Shown here piece by piece: positions 21,650 to 34,900 of a stretch of DNA of 64,000 nucleotides. A program made the position numbers and the translations under genes. Source of the stretch: Molanna angustata (taxonomy: Eukaryota > Arthropoda > Insecta > Trichoptera > Molannidae); assembly GCA_963576475.1 (NCBI GenBank), contig OY754964.1:51181892-51245891 (forward strand), given 5' to 3'. The notes beneath the pieces were generated by a model, which was not told where the DNA came from, ran no database searches, and worked only from the letters and a program-made list of their open reading frames with translations. Numbering within the stretch: position 1 is the first letter of the stretch; each line of letters opens with the position of its first letter.

Positions 21650-22700
21650 GGTGCGGTGGATACTGTTATAGTATATATCAAATTATGTATGTAAGATAGT
21701 CATTTAGATGTAGAACGAAAAAACAAAATTAAAACAAAAATGCTTGTTAGAACGGAGTTTATGAGACAATCGATATGCGGGTACTTCAATGTACTTTTGT
21801 ATAATATTAGTATGGGAAAATGTTATTTATGGATGTAGCACTTTTTGTGTTTATAGTACACTATTGCCCTCGCGAACTTTTTTGTGTGTTTTTTTCTGCT
21901 CTTTCAGATGGTATATATGAATGTCCAGGAAAAATATTATTATATTCAGCGTTTAAGGAAAATAATTTTTTCCGGATAAAACTCGGTATATTTCCACAAC
22001 CATATATTTTTTAAATAATCTAATAACTATTGAATACTGCAGTATATGAGAGGAATGAAACTGTATATTTAAGATTTTAATTGGAAAAGTTTGGAAAATT
22101 TTCACGACAGAAAATTGAGTTTTTCTCGGAAAATATTAGGTTCACAATATGGCCACCGCGAGGTTTTTTTTGTGGGAAATGAGTCTCTATCACGTAGAAG
22201 TGATTTTAACTCCGAGTGTTCACTAATAAGGTAGCAACTTCGAGTTTTCCTAAAATTTTCGTTCACTTTTCACTTTCACATATAAAAACTTTATTATTTT
22301 CACAGATTTTCTCAAACTTTTAGCACCTTCGAATGCACAATTTTCCGGCGAGTAGAAATATATATATGTGTATAGGGTTTCGTAACATTTTAGCACAGAG
22401 ACAAACGAATTAACACACAGCGTACTAAGAGCGGTTCGACGCAACCTGACAGTTTCACATTGAAGTTATAATATGGTTATTAACTCGTTTATACGGTTAT
22501 TAACTCGTTTTCCACGCACTTCCTTGTTATATACGTAACAATATATACTATAAATATATGCGTGTTTTCTTAGTATGTTCCAAAATATCGTTAAAAATTT
22601 AGGATTTTTTTAAATATTTTTTCACATTGTGTTTAGTATATTTTGGTATATTTTCGCCACAAGTGCGGTATTTTCGGCAGTTTGGAAAACGGTCACACTG

Positions 22701-22921
22701 TAAGTGGCGATAATTTTTATTTTATCTGTGATCGTCTGTGATTTTGGTCGCGAATCGTAAATGTTGACGTATCGTTAAATATTTCATTGGCCGATTTTGA
22801 ATTTATACAAAATATAGCTTTTACGACGCTGCATGAATTTCGAGAATATTCAGTTTAATATCTAAGTATAATAGTTTTACGATTGCAACAAACAATAAAT
22901 ATTATTGCGTATAACTAAGAT
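22701..22921 (+). promoter_or_regulatory. Remaining XRN1 promoter/5' UTR region
   Basis: Only 221 bp separate the hAT right end from the XRN1 start codon. The sequence is AT-rich with no TATA box I would commit to. If transcription starts here, the native promoter now borders transposon DNA directly; if it starts further upstream, the hAT-like element is part of the 5' UTR or its intron. Confidence 0.3.
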
Positions 22922-22996
22922 ATGGGAGTCCCGAAGTTTTTTCGATATATTAGCGAAAGGTATCCTTGCCTCAGCGAGCTGATAAAAGAACACCAG
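22922..22996 (+). CDS. XRN1: XRN1 exon 1 (residues 1-25)
   Basis: [20 protein letters not shown] is the near-invariant XRN1 N-terminus, which fixes the start codon at 22922. The donor is CAG|GTAATT, phase 0. Confidence 0.95.
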
Positions 22997-25900
22997 GTAA
23001 TTTACTTTATAATATCAGTGAAAACATGTTTGATATGAATACAAAAAACACAATTGTATCGAATATTTATAATTTTTCAGTTTTAGGATACTGTCTATTT
23101 GTACATAACATTTGATTGGTACAAGATTGTGCAATAATTTTTCCACTGAAAAGTATTTTCATTGAAATTTCTGTTATGATTTTAGCCAATGATATACAAT
23201 GAGTGTTGTTTAAAATTCCTGTTTATTGTACTTTTCGTTGAATTCTTTTGACATCCTCTGTATTGTTAAATATTTAGGTTAAATACCTACCCATTTGTTT
23301 TGGAAACATTCTTGTTACAATATTTACAAACATCCAATGAATTCATTAGTGTGTTTGACTGGCAGAAGTTGCCTGTGGGCAATAAGTGTGCCACATATGT
23401 AAAAACATTATTTTTGCAAATAAAAGAATTTTATTATTACAATGTTTCTATGAAATAATTATTACTACAATGGATTATAATTCTATATCAAGTACAAAAT
23501 GCACAAGCAGTACAAGTCACTGCTTGTTTTCAATCTTTTAGCTCAGCTATTTATATTTGCATTTACTTAAATGGTTTTTATCAAATAAATTTGTGAATAT
23601 GAAGACATTGGGTGTGTTTCCACAATGCTAATTTTCAGTCGGTTAGATTTTTACAAGCCAAGACATCAGTCAAAATTACGTATCTCATTTAAGGAATTGT
23701 CAACATAAGTAGTTTTATTTATTTTCCATTGCTTCTCGGGAAACTAAACAGGTACTATGTAAAATATTAATTAAAAACACACAACCAATAAGAATTTGCC
23801 ACATTCTGGAGACTTGTGTTGTCTCACAGATTCTGACTATAAACACAATTATTAAAAACTGTGTCTTCATCGGGAATTGAACCGGGACCCTTGGCTTGGG
23901 AGCTAGATATCTAACCAGCTGAGCCACGATGGTTGGTTACTTAAGTTGCAATAATAATCATATGTTATTGTTAATTTTAGATTTCAGATTTTGACAATCT
24001 CTATTTAGACATGAATGGAATAATTCACATGTGCTCGCATCCCGATGATTCCAATCCTCATTTCCGTATCACGGAAGAGAAAATATTTTCCGAGATATTT
24101 CATTATATATCTTATCTGTTTCAACTGATAAGACCCAAGAAAGTGTTCTTCATGGCTGTGGACGGAGTGGCTCCCAGGGCTAAAATGAACCAACAACGCG
24201 GAAGAAGGTTATTTTATTCAAATTACATTCTATTTTTTTTATTTATAGGTTCATTTTAACTGCATTATGTTTTATTTATATTTTTTTATTGTTTTTTTTC
24301 TATATATTTTTTTCTGGACATATGAACACAATATTAAAATTTTGCTTAAAGCGTAGAAATTTTATAAAACAAAAAAAGATGAATGAATTTAACCTAACAA
24401 TCAAAAAAGAAAACTAACTTATACATACATACCATGTCCCTCACGGGGTAGGCAGAAAGAACTGAACGCCACATTTTTCTATCTTGACACACATTCATCG
24501 CCTCGTCATTTATTTATTTTATACCATCTCGATATTTATTCCATGTTCGGTTCTGTGTGGGCGTCCTGGGTTCGATTCCCAGTGGAAGAGAAATTTATTT
24601 AAATTCATTCTAGTTGGATCAAGTCTAGTTGGAAGAAATTGCCATACGGCAATAAACTCGCCACTTGCCCAGGGTGCAAGGAAGTGTTTATTATTATTAT
24701 TATTTATAAATACTATCCCAACCTCGCTTGACTACGGCTGTTTCATTCATACATCGTCTTATACATGTTGGTCTGTTGTTCACGCTTCTTACATTTCCAT
24801 TTTTCAGAATATCGTTCACATGGTCGTGCCATACTTTTCTTAAGAAAATTCCCGATATCTATATGCTGCCTCAGAACAGGTTTTACCCAGTGTTGCAGTT
24901 TATGATATGAACTGTGAATAGTAAATAAATGATAATTGAAATATCTGGTATCTATAAGGAAATAAAAATGTAGATTTAATAAAATAACTTTAGTTTCAAT
25001 ATATCTTTAATAGTTATTTTACTGTAAATGTCCTTTACTGTAAATTTTAGATGGGTCGATGGCAGAGCGGTTAGTGCGCTGGCCTAGTAATCCAGTGATC
25101 GCGAGTTCGAATCCTGCCTCGACCGATTTCATTCACCCAGGGCCGGATAAATCATTGAACAATCAGGAACAAGAAGTCAGGGCGGTAGTCTTAAAAAGGG
25201 CGCTTAAAAATTCTAAAATGTTATATAAATAAAAAATCCACAGGTATGGCGCTCGGTTCTCTTTGCGTACCCGGATAGAGGCTCGGCATGATGGTGTAAA
25301 TATGTAATAAAATTATGAATCTACAATTGTTGTGGCTGTTTTCTTTTATAAACAACTATGTATGTAGGTTTTTTTTTATAAACAAATATATTGCTACGGG
25401 CGCAAACACACGTTTATCCGGCCCTGCGTTCACCTATAGCACAAGCATTTATTTGCTTATTTTAGGGAACATAGGAAGATGTATATGTACTCAACTTCGG
25501 TATTCGAGAAACCACATATAAATGGTTTCAATCTTATCTCACAGGACGGCACCAAACGATCAAATTCAATAATCTAAAATCATCTCCCGCTCTTATAAAT
25601 TTCGGTGTTCCCCAGGGTTCTGTGCTAGGCCTGTTACTCTTTATTTTATACACAAAAGACATATTTTCAATTATTGACTCCCATGGACTATTAGCACACT
25701 GTTATGCGGACGATTGGCAACTTTACTTTTATTGCACACCAGAAAATGCACACCACCTTAAAACCGTAATTCGTAAATGTATCGAAGATATCGATATTTG
25801 GATGTCAGCAAACAAACTTAAGCTTAACCCAAATAAAATAGAACTACTTTGGACAGCAACGCGAAAACATCATCACTTAATAGACACCTCCCCACTAACC

Positions 25901-28900
25901 TTCGAAGTCTCAGATATTATTCCCAAATCCTGTGTTAAACTTCTCGGAGTCAAAATAGATTCTAATATAAGCTTTACAAACCAAATAAACACAGTTTCAT
26001 CCTCTGCTTTCTTTGAATTAAGACGTTTAAAGTCAATCCGAAGGAGTATCCCATCTGAAGCCATGAAATCTTTGGTAAGCGCCTTTGTTGTCTCCCGTTT
26101 GGATTACTGCAACGGTATATATGCGAATCTACCAAAAAAAGAAATTAATAAAATTCAGTCAGTTTTCAATGCTGCAGCCAGGCTCATCACCGGAGCCTCC
26201 AGGTTTTCTCACATCTCTCACCATCTCCGCAATCTCCATTGGTTTAAAGTTCCTGAAAGGATTGAATATAATCTCTGATTGAATGATCTTCAAAGCACTT
26301 CACGGTATGGCTCCTACTTACCTCTCCGAACTTTGCATTCCTTTTTCAATTAACGACAGACAATCATCACTTTGTTCTGCATCTTCATCCATGGTTGGAA
26401 AATTATTTGAAATAAACAGGGTGCATACCACTAATTTCGGCGATCGTGCGTTTGCTGTGGCAGGACCAAATGCATGGAATAAGCTCCCAAATACCCTCAG
26501 ACAAACTGAAAATATATCTACCTTCAGAAAAAATCTCAAAACACACCTTTTTCGCAAATCTTACCAAAGCCATAATGATACATCTTAATCAATTTTCAGC
26601 TCCCTTGAGGTGAGATATTCACGAAAACGGCGCTATATAAATCATCCAAATTATATTATACTTGTTTAACAAGGACATATTCATTTTTTATAAAAAAAAA
26701 AAATTATGGTTAAAGCCGTCATTTTCTGAATAATAGGTTTGATTTTTACGGCTATAGCAATGAATGTGTGGTGTCCATGGTTTGTTTGTTTCTTTTAGAT
26801 TCAGGACAGCGAAGGAAGCTCAGCAGATGGAGGATAAGGCGAAGGCCAAGGGTGAGGTTTTACCGGCGGGTAAGAGGTTCGATAGCAACTGTATAACTCC
26901 AGGAACAGTATTCATGGCCAGATTGCACCAACAGTTGAGATACTTTGTCAAACAGAAGATATCCACGGACAGTGCTTGGGCTAAGTGCAGGGTCGTACTA
27001 TCGGGACATGAGGTTAGATTTTATTATTTTTCCCAACCAACTATTAATTTTTTAAATCATTACGCTTCACATATGTGTGTATATTAAAATGTGAAGAGAA
27101 AACTTCGGACCCCTTTTTAAGCAAACTGCACACACAGAAGAGTTTTAGGAGTGCAGAAAGATAAAATTTATACATAATATGTGTTACAAATACATTAAAT
27201 CAAATGAAATAATATTTATTTATTTACTTCATGTACAATTGGCGGGTTTATTGCCATAAGGCAATTTCTTTCAACCAACTAAAGCAACTTGAGGCCACAA
27301 ATAGTGTAGTGGTAGTTACATTAAATTTATAACAAAAAACATGCAGAAAGATAAACACGTAACATTATTAAATATAAAATCACAGCAACAAAGAACGGAG
27401 GAAGACTGAGGAACACAAAAAATAGGGAACTTTTTCGCTAATTATTAGATCATACTTAACTTAAGAAAAACACATCTGTGAAGTGTATAATTTGTCAAAC
27501 TTTCAGAAAATTCAAAAACAATATGTATTTTTTGAATATAGAATGATTTTTATGAAATGGTCGATTTCGACCCTTTGGGATGATATATTGTATGGTTGAA
27601 TTGGATTCTTTGGGATGAAATAAGTTATGTGTCTCGCTTTCATTCTATTGATATTTTTATGAAATTTTTATTTCTTATCTCTGTATAGAGTATACCAAGT
27701 TAAAAACAATAGTATGAATACACTCCTGGATTATTGATTACATTTGCCAAAAGGAAGTGTTAGTGTTTTGGGTCAATGATATATATGCATAATGAAGTAT
27801 TGACTGTTCTTGAATAGTATTTTAGTTTTGTCACCAATGTTTTTTTCTAACATTGGTAGGTCGTTGGCATTACTGTTTACCTTATCAAGGTTATACCCAT
27901 GTAAAATACATACATAGCATCTTATTGCATAGGCAGAGAGAATGAAAATCTCACTACTCCCCTGACATTTTATTTTTGCTCTCCACACTATGGAATAGTG
28001 GAGAGTCATCATTTCACAATTTATAAGCATATTTGTTTTTACTTACATCAATTTCTCAACGGGTATCATGTAGAGAGTGCACACTATGAGTTTCGTCGTA
28101 ATGTGTTTATATGTATAGCGTACGCCGTATCCTTTTTGTGTCCTCTCTACAGCCCAAACTATAAGTCCGATTGACTTCATATTTTCATTAATATGAAGTC
28201 AATGTGTAAACTGCATAGACCTAGGGCTGATAGTTTTCCATAGAAAACTTTTAATTTCCTCTCTATGATTTCATTATTTACGGTGTTTTTATTTATCCTC
28301 TACAGTCCAAACTATAAGTCTGATTGACTTCATATTGATATCACATATGTAAAGTCCATAAACTCAGAGCTGATAAGTTTTCCATAGATATCCGTTAATT
28401 TCTTCTATATGATTTCATCTGTCCAAATTTTCTAAATGCTCTCGCAGTCTGGAAAATCAAAGTATTTTATATTGTTTAAACTTTTGAAACATTAAAAATA
28501 CACTTGTCAAGAATCGCCTCTTCGTCGAGGGAATTCATGCCCTTAACGTACGAACGCGCGCGAACCGACGGTTGTCGATCGATGACATGTTTTCCCGAGC
28601 CGTTTCAAGACATCTGTACGTAACATAAAAGGGAATAATGACATAATTCTGGAACTACAATGCATGCGAGAAGTATATAATTACTCACCCCGCAGGCTGC
28701 GACCTCTCACCTTTTCCCTCTTCTTCTTAACTCTTGGTCTGTCCCTATCGTTCGTCTTCACCTGTAAAGATTTAAATACGCGAGTATTTTACGGTAAATA
28801 TTTGGCCAGATCGTCTAGTTTCGCATAGGACTCTCGTTGTGTTCCGCAATATTCCAGGTTCGCTAACCCCGGCTTCCTAGAACAACCTACCTACCGTAAT

Positions 28901-31900
28901 AGTTTCTAATACCTACCCTGTCACCTAACGCGGCCCTAACCTATAACAACTGATGTACACGAATTTCACATTCCAACGATAAATCGTAAAGTAAAGATCA
29001 TCCTGTGCATAAACATATATTCGGATGAAATGAACGAGACAATGGCATAGGAAATAACATTTATAATATAATACATGAATTTATAATAACTCGAACATAG
29101 GTATATTAGATATAATCTTATCATGCATTCTTATGCTAAATATTGGTTTTGATAAGGAAACCGCCTTAAGGGCGGTGGTACACGCTCACTTTCCTCGCCG
29201 CGTGTACCCATCCGAGACACCCAGGTCCTTCTCGGCCTGACCTCGCCCTTCCACTTCATGGAACAAATAGCCAGGGTTTTTAGCAAAAGCCACGCTCGCA
29301 ATCGTGACTATTTACCTCGCGGAGTAGTCAGCCTTTCCTGCTGTGTGACACCAAGTGTTTCACAGCGTCTAAGGCTCTTCGTTGTACAACAACAGCTTAA
29401 TAATACAATACTGGTGAAATGGTTACTTCGACTACCTTTTTTTTTTTTTTTTTGAGTGGCAGCTCTCCAAGGAGAACACACTTAGGCCGGTTGGCCTTTT
29501 GTGATACCACAGTGGGGTTGTCCTTCCCCTTCACTAAACCACATTGAACCAGCCTGAGTGGTTAATAAATGTCAGAACGTCGCTAATGTCAGCATACGCT
29601 ATGTCCATCAGGTCATCGTAGAAGAAACTTCCCAAGAATTTCCTCCTATTTCTGGAGAGAGTAGGGCATTGACAGAGGAAGTGGACTACCGTCTCTTCTT
29701 CCTCTTCGTCTTGGCATGCTCTGCAATAATCAAATGCCTCTAAACCAAGCCTTCTGGCATGTTTTCCTATGAGCCAGTGCCCTGTTAATACCGATGTGAC
29801 TCTGGCTAGTGAGTCCCTTCTGAACGAGAGCATCTCCCTTGTTCTTTTGAGATCATATTTTGGCCATGTTTGTTTGGCAATGGCACACGTGCTTTCCTCA
29901 GACCATCTTTGATTGGCACGAGTTATCGTTTTCTCATCGACCCGGAGTTTACATGTTGCCATGGGAACCCCGGGTCGATGATTTATTGTTTCTAAAGGTA
30001 ACAGGGTACCTGCCCTGGCCAGTTTATCTGCCCTACAGTTACCTGTTATATCATTGTGACCTGGTACCCACATAACAAGTATGTTAAACCGCTCGGCTGC
30101 TTTGTTTAATGCTATGCGGCAGTTCAGGGCAACTTTAGAGGTCGTTAATGCGCCTTGCAGAGCCTTGATCGCTGCTTGGCTGTCTGTGAGGATACGGACT
30201 TCGCTGCCTTGCATTGCGGCCCTTTGTATCCATCCTATTGCTTCTTGAATCGCCAGGATCTCTGCCTGAAAAACACTGCAGTGGTCTGGCAACCTGAATG
30301 AGATATTGATATTTGGTTGCTCCGAAAATACCCCTCCACCCACCCTTCCGTCCAGTTTCGACCCATCTGTGTATATTACCATTTGGGCCTCACCATGGTG
30401 AATTGCGTTCTCCTTCCACATCTCCCTCGAGGGGATTTGGGTGGAGAACCCATTCTCGAAGAAGGGTTTGGGAATGGTGTGGTCAATACCTTCGGATGGT
30501 TGTTTGTACTCCTGAAGAATCATGGAGTGCCCAATATGAGTCCCCTTCCAAGGGTTAACATTATTCATTCTTAGGGCAGCGTTTGCCGCCATTTGTTTCC
30601 CAAGGAGGTCAAGCGGAATCAGGTGCAGGATGGTGTCAAGAGCTTTAGTTGGTGTAGTTCTTAGACAGCCAGTGATTGTCACTTCAGCTAGTCTTTGAAC
30701 TTTTGCCAGCTCCTTAAGGTGTGCCCCTTTTTTCAAGGAATGCCACCATACCACCACCCCATACATCATGATTGGCCTTATGACCGCCTTGTACATCCAG
30801 TGGGTTATCTTCGGGTGCACTCCCCAGCTTTTTCCCACGATCTTTTTGCAGGTGTACAGCGCATTTGTAGCTTTCCGTACTCTCTCCTGCATATTGGGCT
30901 TCCAGTTCAGCTTCCTATCCAGAATTAGTCCCAGATATTTAGCTTGGGCTGAGATCTCTAGTGTCACTCCCTCCAGGGTTGGCAACGTGAAGGTCGGGAT
31001 TACCCGTTTATTTGTGAATAGGACTAACTCCGTTTTCCTTGGGTTGACTCCCAACCCACTGCTGTTACACCATCGAGTTATCCTACCTAATGCTCTCTGT
31101 AAAAGAGATGTGAGTATGTTGGGAATCTTCCCCGACACTGCTATGGCGAGGTCGTCCGCATACGCGATTACCGTAACGCCAATGTTGTCCAATTCCATCA
31201 ACAGTTCGTTTAAGGCTAAATTCCATAGAAGAGGTGATAGAACACCCCCTTGGGGTGTACCCTTCACTGGGTATCTTCTTATCTTTGAGCCTCCAAGTTC
31301 CGAGTTTATGACCCTATTTCTCAACATATGATCGATAAACTCTGTAAGCGAAGTCTCTATCCCTAGTTTCTCCAAGGACTGAGCTATCTTTTCGTATTTA
31401 ATATTATTAAAGGCTCCTTCTATATCTAGAAAGGCTACCAATGTATATTCTTTGTACTTCATCGATTTCTCAATTTTCTGTACTAGAGTATGTAGGGCTG
31501 TTTCAACAGATTTCCCTTTACTGTATGCATGCTGGGACTCTGACCACATTGAAGGTTCAATTTTACTCCTGATGTGTGTCTCTATGAGTCTCTCTAGCGT
31601 TTTCATGACAAACGAGGATAGACTTATTGGTCTGAAATCCTTGGTTGTAGCGTTAGATGTTTTACCTCCTTTGGGTATGAACACCACTTTTACTTCCCTC
31701 CATATTTTGGGGGTATAACAGAGTTCTATACATGCCTCAAAGACTGTCTCCAACCAAGGTATGACAATGTACACCTGCAAAAAGATCGTGGGAAAAAGCT
31801 GGGGAGTGCACCCGAAGATAACCCACTGGATGTACAAGGCGGTCATAAGGCCAATCATGATGTATGGGGTGGTGGTATGGTGGCATTCCTTGAAAAAAGG

Positions 31901-34900
31901 GGCACACCTTAAGGAGCTGGCAAAAGTTACAATCACTGGCTGTCTAAGAACTACACCAACTAAAGCTCTTGACACCATCCTGCACCAGATTCCGCTTGAC
32001 CTCCTTGGGAAACAAATGGCGGCAAACGCTGCCCTAAGAATGAATAATGTTAACCCTTGGAAGGGGACTCATATTGGGCACTCCATGATTCTTCAGGAGT
32101 ACAAACAACCATCCGAAGGTATTGACCACACCATTCCCAAACCCTTCTTCGAGAATGGGTTCTCCACCCAAATCCCCTCGAGGGAGATGTGGAAGGAGAA
32201 CGCAATTCACCATGGTGAGGCCCAGATGGTGATATACACAGATGGGTCGAAACTGGACGGAAGGGTGGGTGGAGGGGTATTTTCGGAGCAACCAAATATC
32301 AATATCTCATTCAGGTTGCCAGACCACTGCAGTGTTTTTCAGGCAGAGATCCTGGCGATTCAAGAAGCAATAGGATGGATACAAAGGGCCGCAATGCAAG
32401 GCAGCGAAGTCCGTATCCTCACAGACAGCCAAGCAGCGATCAAGGCTCTGCGAGGCGCATTAACGACCTCTAAAGTTGCCCTGAACTGCCGCATAGCATT
32501 AAACAAAGCAGCCGAGCGGTTCAACATACTTGTTATGTGGGTACCAGGTCACAATGATATAACAGGTAACTGTAAGGCAGATGAACTGGCCAGGGCAGGT
32601 ACCCTGTTACCTTTAGAAACAATAAATCATCGACCCGGGGTTCCCATGGCAACATGTAAACTCAGGGTCGATGAGAAAACGATAACTCGTGCCAATCAAA
32701 GATGGTCTGAAGAAAGCACGTGTGCCATTGCCAAACAAACATGGCCAAAATATGATCTCAAAAGAACAAGGGAGATGCTCTCGTTCAGAAGGGACTCACT
32801 AGCCAGAGTCACATCGGTATTAACAGGGCACTGGCTCATAGGAAAACATGCCAGAAGGCTTGGTTTAGAGGCATTTGATTATTGCAGAGCATGCCAAGAC
32901 GAAGAGGAAGAAGAGACGGTAGTCCACTTCCTCTGTCAATGCCCTGCTCTCTCCAGAAATAGGAGGAAATTCTTGGGAAGTTTCTTCTACGATGACCTGA
33001 TGGACATAGCGTATGCTGACATTAGCGACGTTCTGACATTTATTAACCACTCAGGCTGGTTCAATGTGGTTTAGTGAAGGGGAAGGACAACCCCACTGTG
33101 GTATCACAAAGGGCCAACCGGCCTAAGTGTGTTCTCCTTGGAGAGCTGCCACTCAAAAAAAAAAAAAAAACAAAAAAAAAAAAAAAAAAAAAAAAGGTAT
33201 GACAATCTCTGAGGCCGCCTGTAGTTTCGCCGGTATGATTCCATCCGGACCCGGCGATTTGTAAGGTTCGAACCCAAATAAAGCCCAAGAAATTGCTTCT
33301 TTACTGAAAAGTCTTTGGGCGCTTCTTTGTTTCCTGGTTTGGTTTGTTGCTCTTGGCAACTCCTGCTTACATCCAGGAAAGTGTGTCTTAGTTAATAGCT
33401 CTAATGTCTCAGAGCTGCTTGTGGTCCAGCTGCCGTCTTGCTTTTTTATGTACTCGGGCATTACTGGATCCATTGCTAGGATTTTGCGAATCCTATTTCC
33501 CTCAGGGATTGTTTCAATCATAGTGCAGAAAGTTTCCCAGGAGGCTTTTTTCGCTGTTTTTAATTTGCTTTTGAAAACTCTTTGACTAGCCTTATAGTTT
33601 TCCCAATTGTTGGTTACCTTGGCTAGATTGAATAATCTCCGACATTCCTTTCTCAGGGTAATGATCTCTTTTGTCCACCAAGGTGGTCTCTGTCTTCCTT
33701 TAACCGTGCGAACCGGGCATGATACCCTGGTTGCCTAATTACAAGCATTGGTAAAGGTTTCTATCGTATCGTCCAGTTCTTCTATTGTGGAAGGTCTGGG
33801 CGGTATTTCTAATAGAAGTTCGCTGAGGGCAGTGTTATACTTATCCCATTGCGTCTTCTTTCTGTTACGGTACCTAATTTTGTCCGGCTTCTGAAGGTCC
33901 AGACTGAATTCTATGTACTGGTGGTCAGAGAAGGAATGGTCATCTGAGACTTTCCAATCTCTTACATATTGGGCAGCTTGTTCATTGACACAGGTTATGT
34001 CCAGAACTTCGCGCCTTATTGCGGTGATAAAGGTTGGAGAATCACCTTCATTGCAAATTTCAAGGTTATTACACATGATATATTCAAAAAGTAACTCACC
34101 TCTTTCATTTGTGTCCGTACTGCCCCAGATCGTGTGGTGTGCATTGGCATCCGCACCTATGACCACTGGTATCTTCACATTGATCGCCGGTAGGGACCAA
34201 CGTTCAGCGGATCTCTACAAACTGGCGATATCGAAGGTAGGCGAGGTGTGGCCGGGCGCGAGGCTCGAGGCCATCTCGAAGGATTTTATCCCGAGCAGGC
34301 CAAGATCCCGCGTCTGGATTCCAGAGGAACCCGCCAAAGCAGAGGAAATAGACTTCTTGAAGGATACTCGGGGGGGGCGGTTCTTCATGGTCATGTGCTA
34401 GGTATGCAGAAACCATCCATATGGTTTGGGATTGAAGTTCTACTGCCAGCACTATGATGTCTTTATTGCAGAACTCTGTCACCATGAAGGCGTTGAGCTC
34501 TTTCTTAATGAGAATGCAAGATCTAGGTTTACCAGTTCCCCTTAAGTAAAAGATCTTGTAGTCTTTGGATTTTAGTCCCGCCACTTGGTCTTTTACCACC
34601 CATGGCTCTTGGACTAGAATTATGTCCTCTCCTTTCGATGTAAGTCGGAGGAGTAACGCAGCTGACGCCGCCCTGGAGTGGTGCAGATTAATCTGAACCA
34701 CTCCCATGCAGGGCCCTCTGCTCCTCCGACCCATCAGTGGATACGGAATCCTCCTCATCTACTGCACTCAGTCTCCTGAGTGCACCGGATGTGGAGGCTT
34801 GGACTTGGACGAAGCTGGCAAAGTCCTTCTCGAGGAATGTGGTGCTGTCCTCATTTATGTCCGTAACGTCCATCACCTCCGTAACCGGTGTAGGTGTGGA

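Larger units (their letters stand above)
16279..22700. mobile_element. hAT-like DNA transposon, host of a CR1-like LINE insertion
   Basis: The left terminus CAGTATGACCGTTTT (16279) pairs with the right terminus AAAACGGTCACACTG ending at 22700. The 8-bp sequence TAAGTGGC follows the right end (22701-22708). On the left the same 8 bp can be rebuilt as TAAGT (14161-14165) plus GGC (16276-16278), separated only by the LTR element that duplicated AAGT. An 8-bp duplication with CAGTG-type ends fits the hAT superfamily (P elements also make 8 bp). ATATTTTCGCCAC occurs near both ends. No transposase frame is visible in the non-LINE parts (16279-17190 and about 22030-22700), so it is non-autonomous. 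Confidence 0.7.
25051..26703 (+). repeat. tRNA-Thr-derived SINE (family 1), copy 3, broken by two nested insertions
   Basis: Three segments form one SINE: 25051-25138 (tRNA-like head), 25429-25490 (middle, CACCTATAGCACAAGCATTT) and about 26652-26703 (TTGTTTAACAAGGACATATT then poly-A). The first gap is a hAT-type MITE and the second an L2-like LINE fragment. The SINE is thus the oldest layer here. Confidence 0.8.

Noticed and set aside
16279..22700. Autonomous hAT transposase inside the hAT-like element
   Set aside because: All long frames inside belong to the CR1-like LINE. The remaining hAT sequence has no transposase-like frame.
23871..23937. tRNA gene on the minus strand in XRN1 intron 1
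   Set aside because: The A/B boxes are present, but the same head and body recur at 59700-59836, so it is a SINE, and the acceptor stem does not pair.
31769..31978. N-terminal extension of the minus-strand LOA reverse transcriptase frame
   Set aside because: This part is the antisense strand of the inserted + copy and begins exactly at the insertion boundary, so it is not part of the protein.
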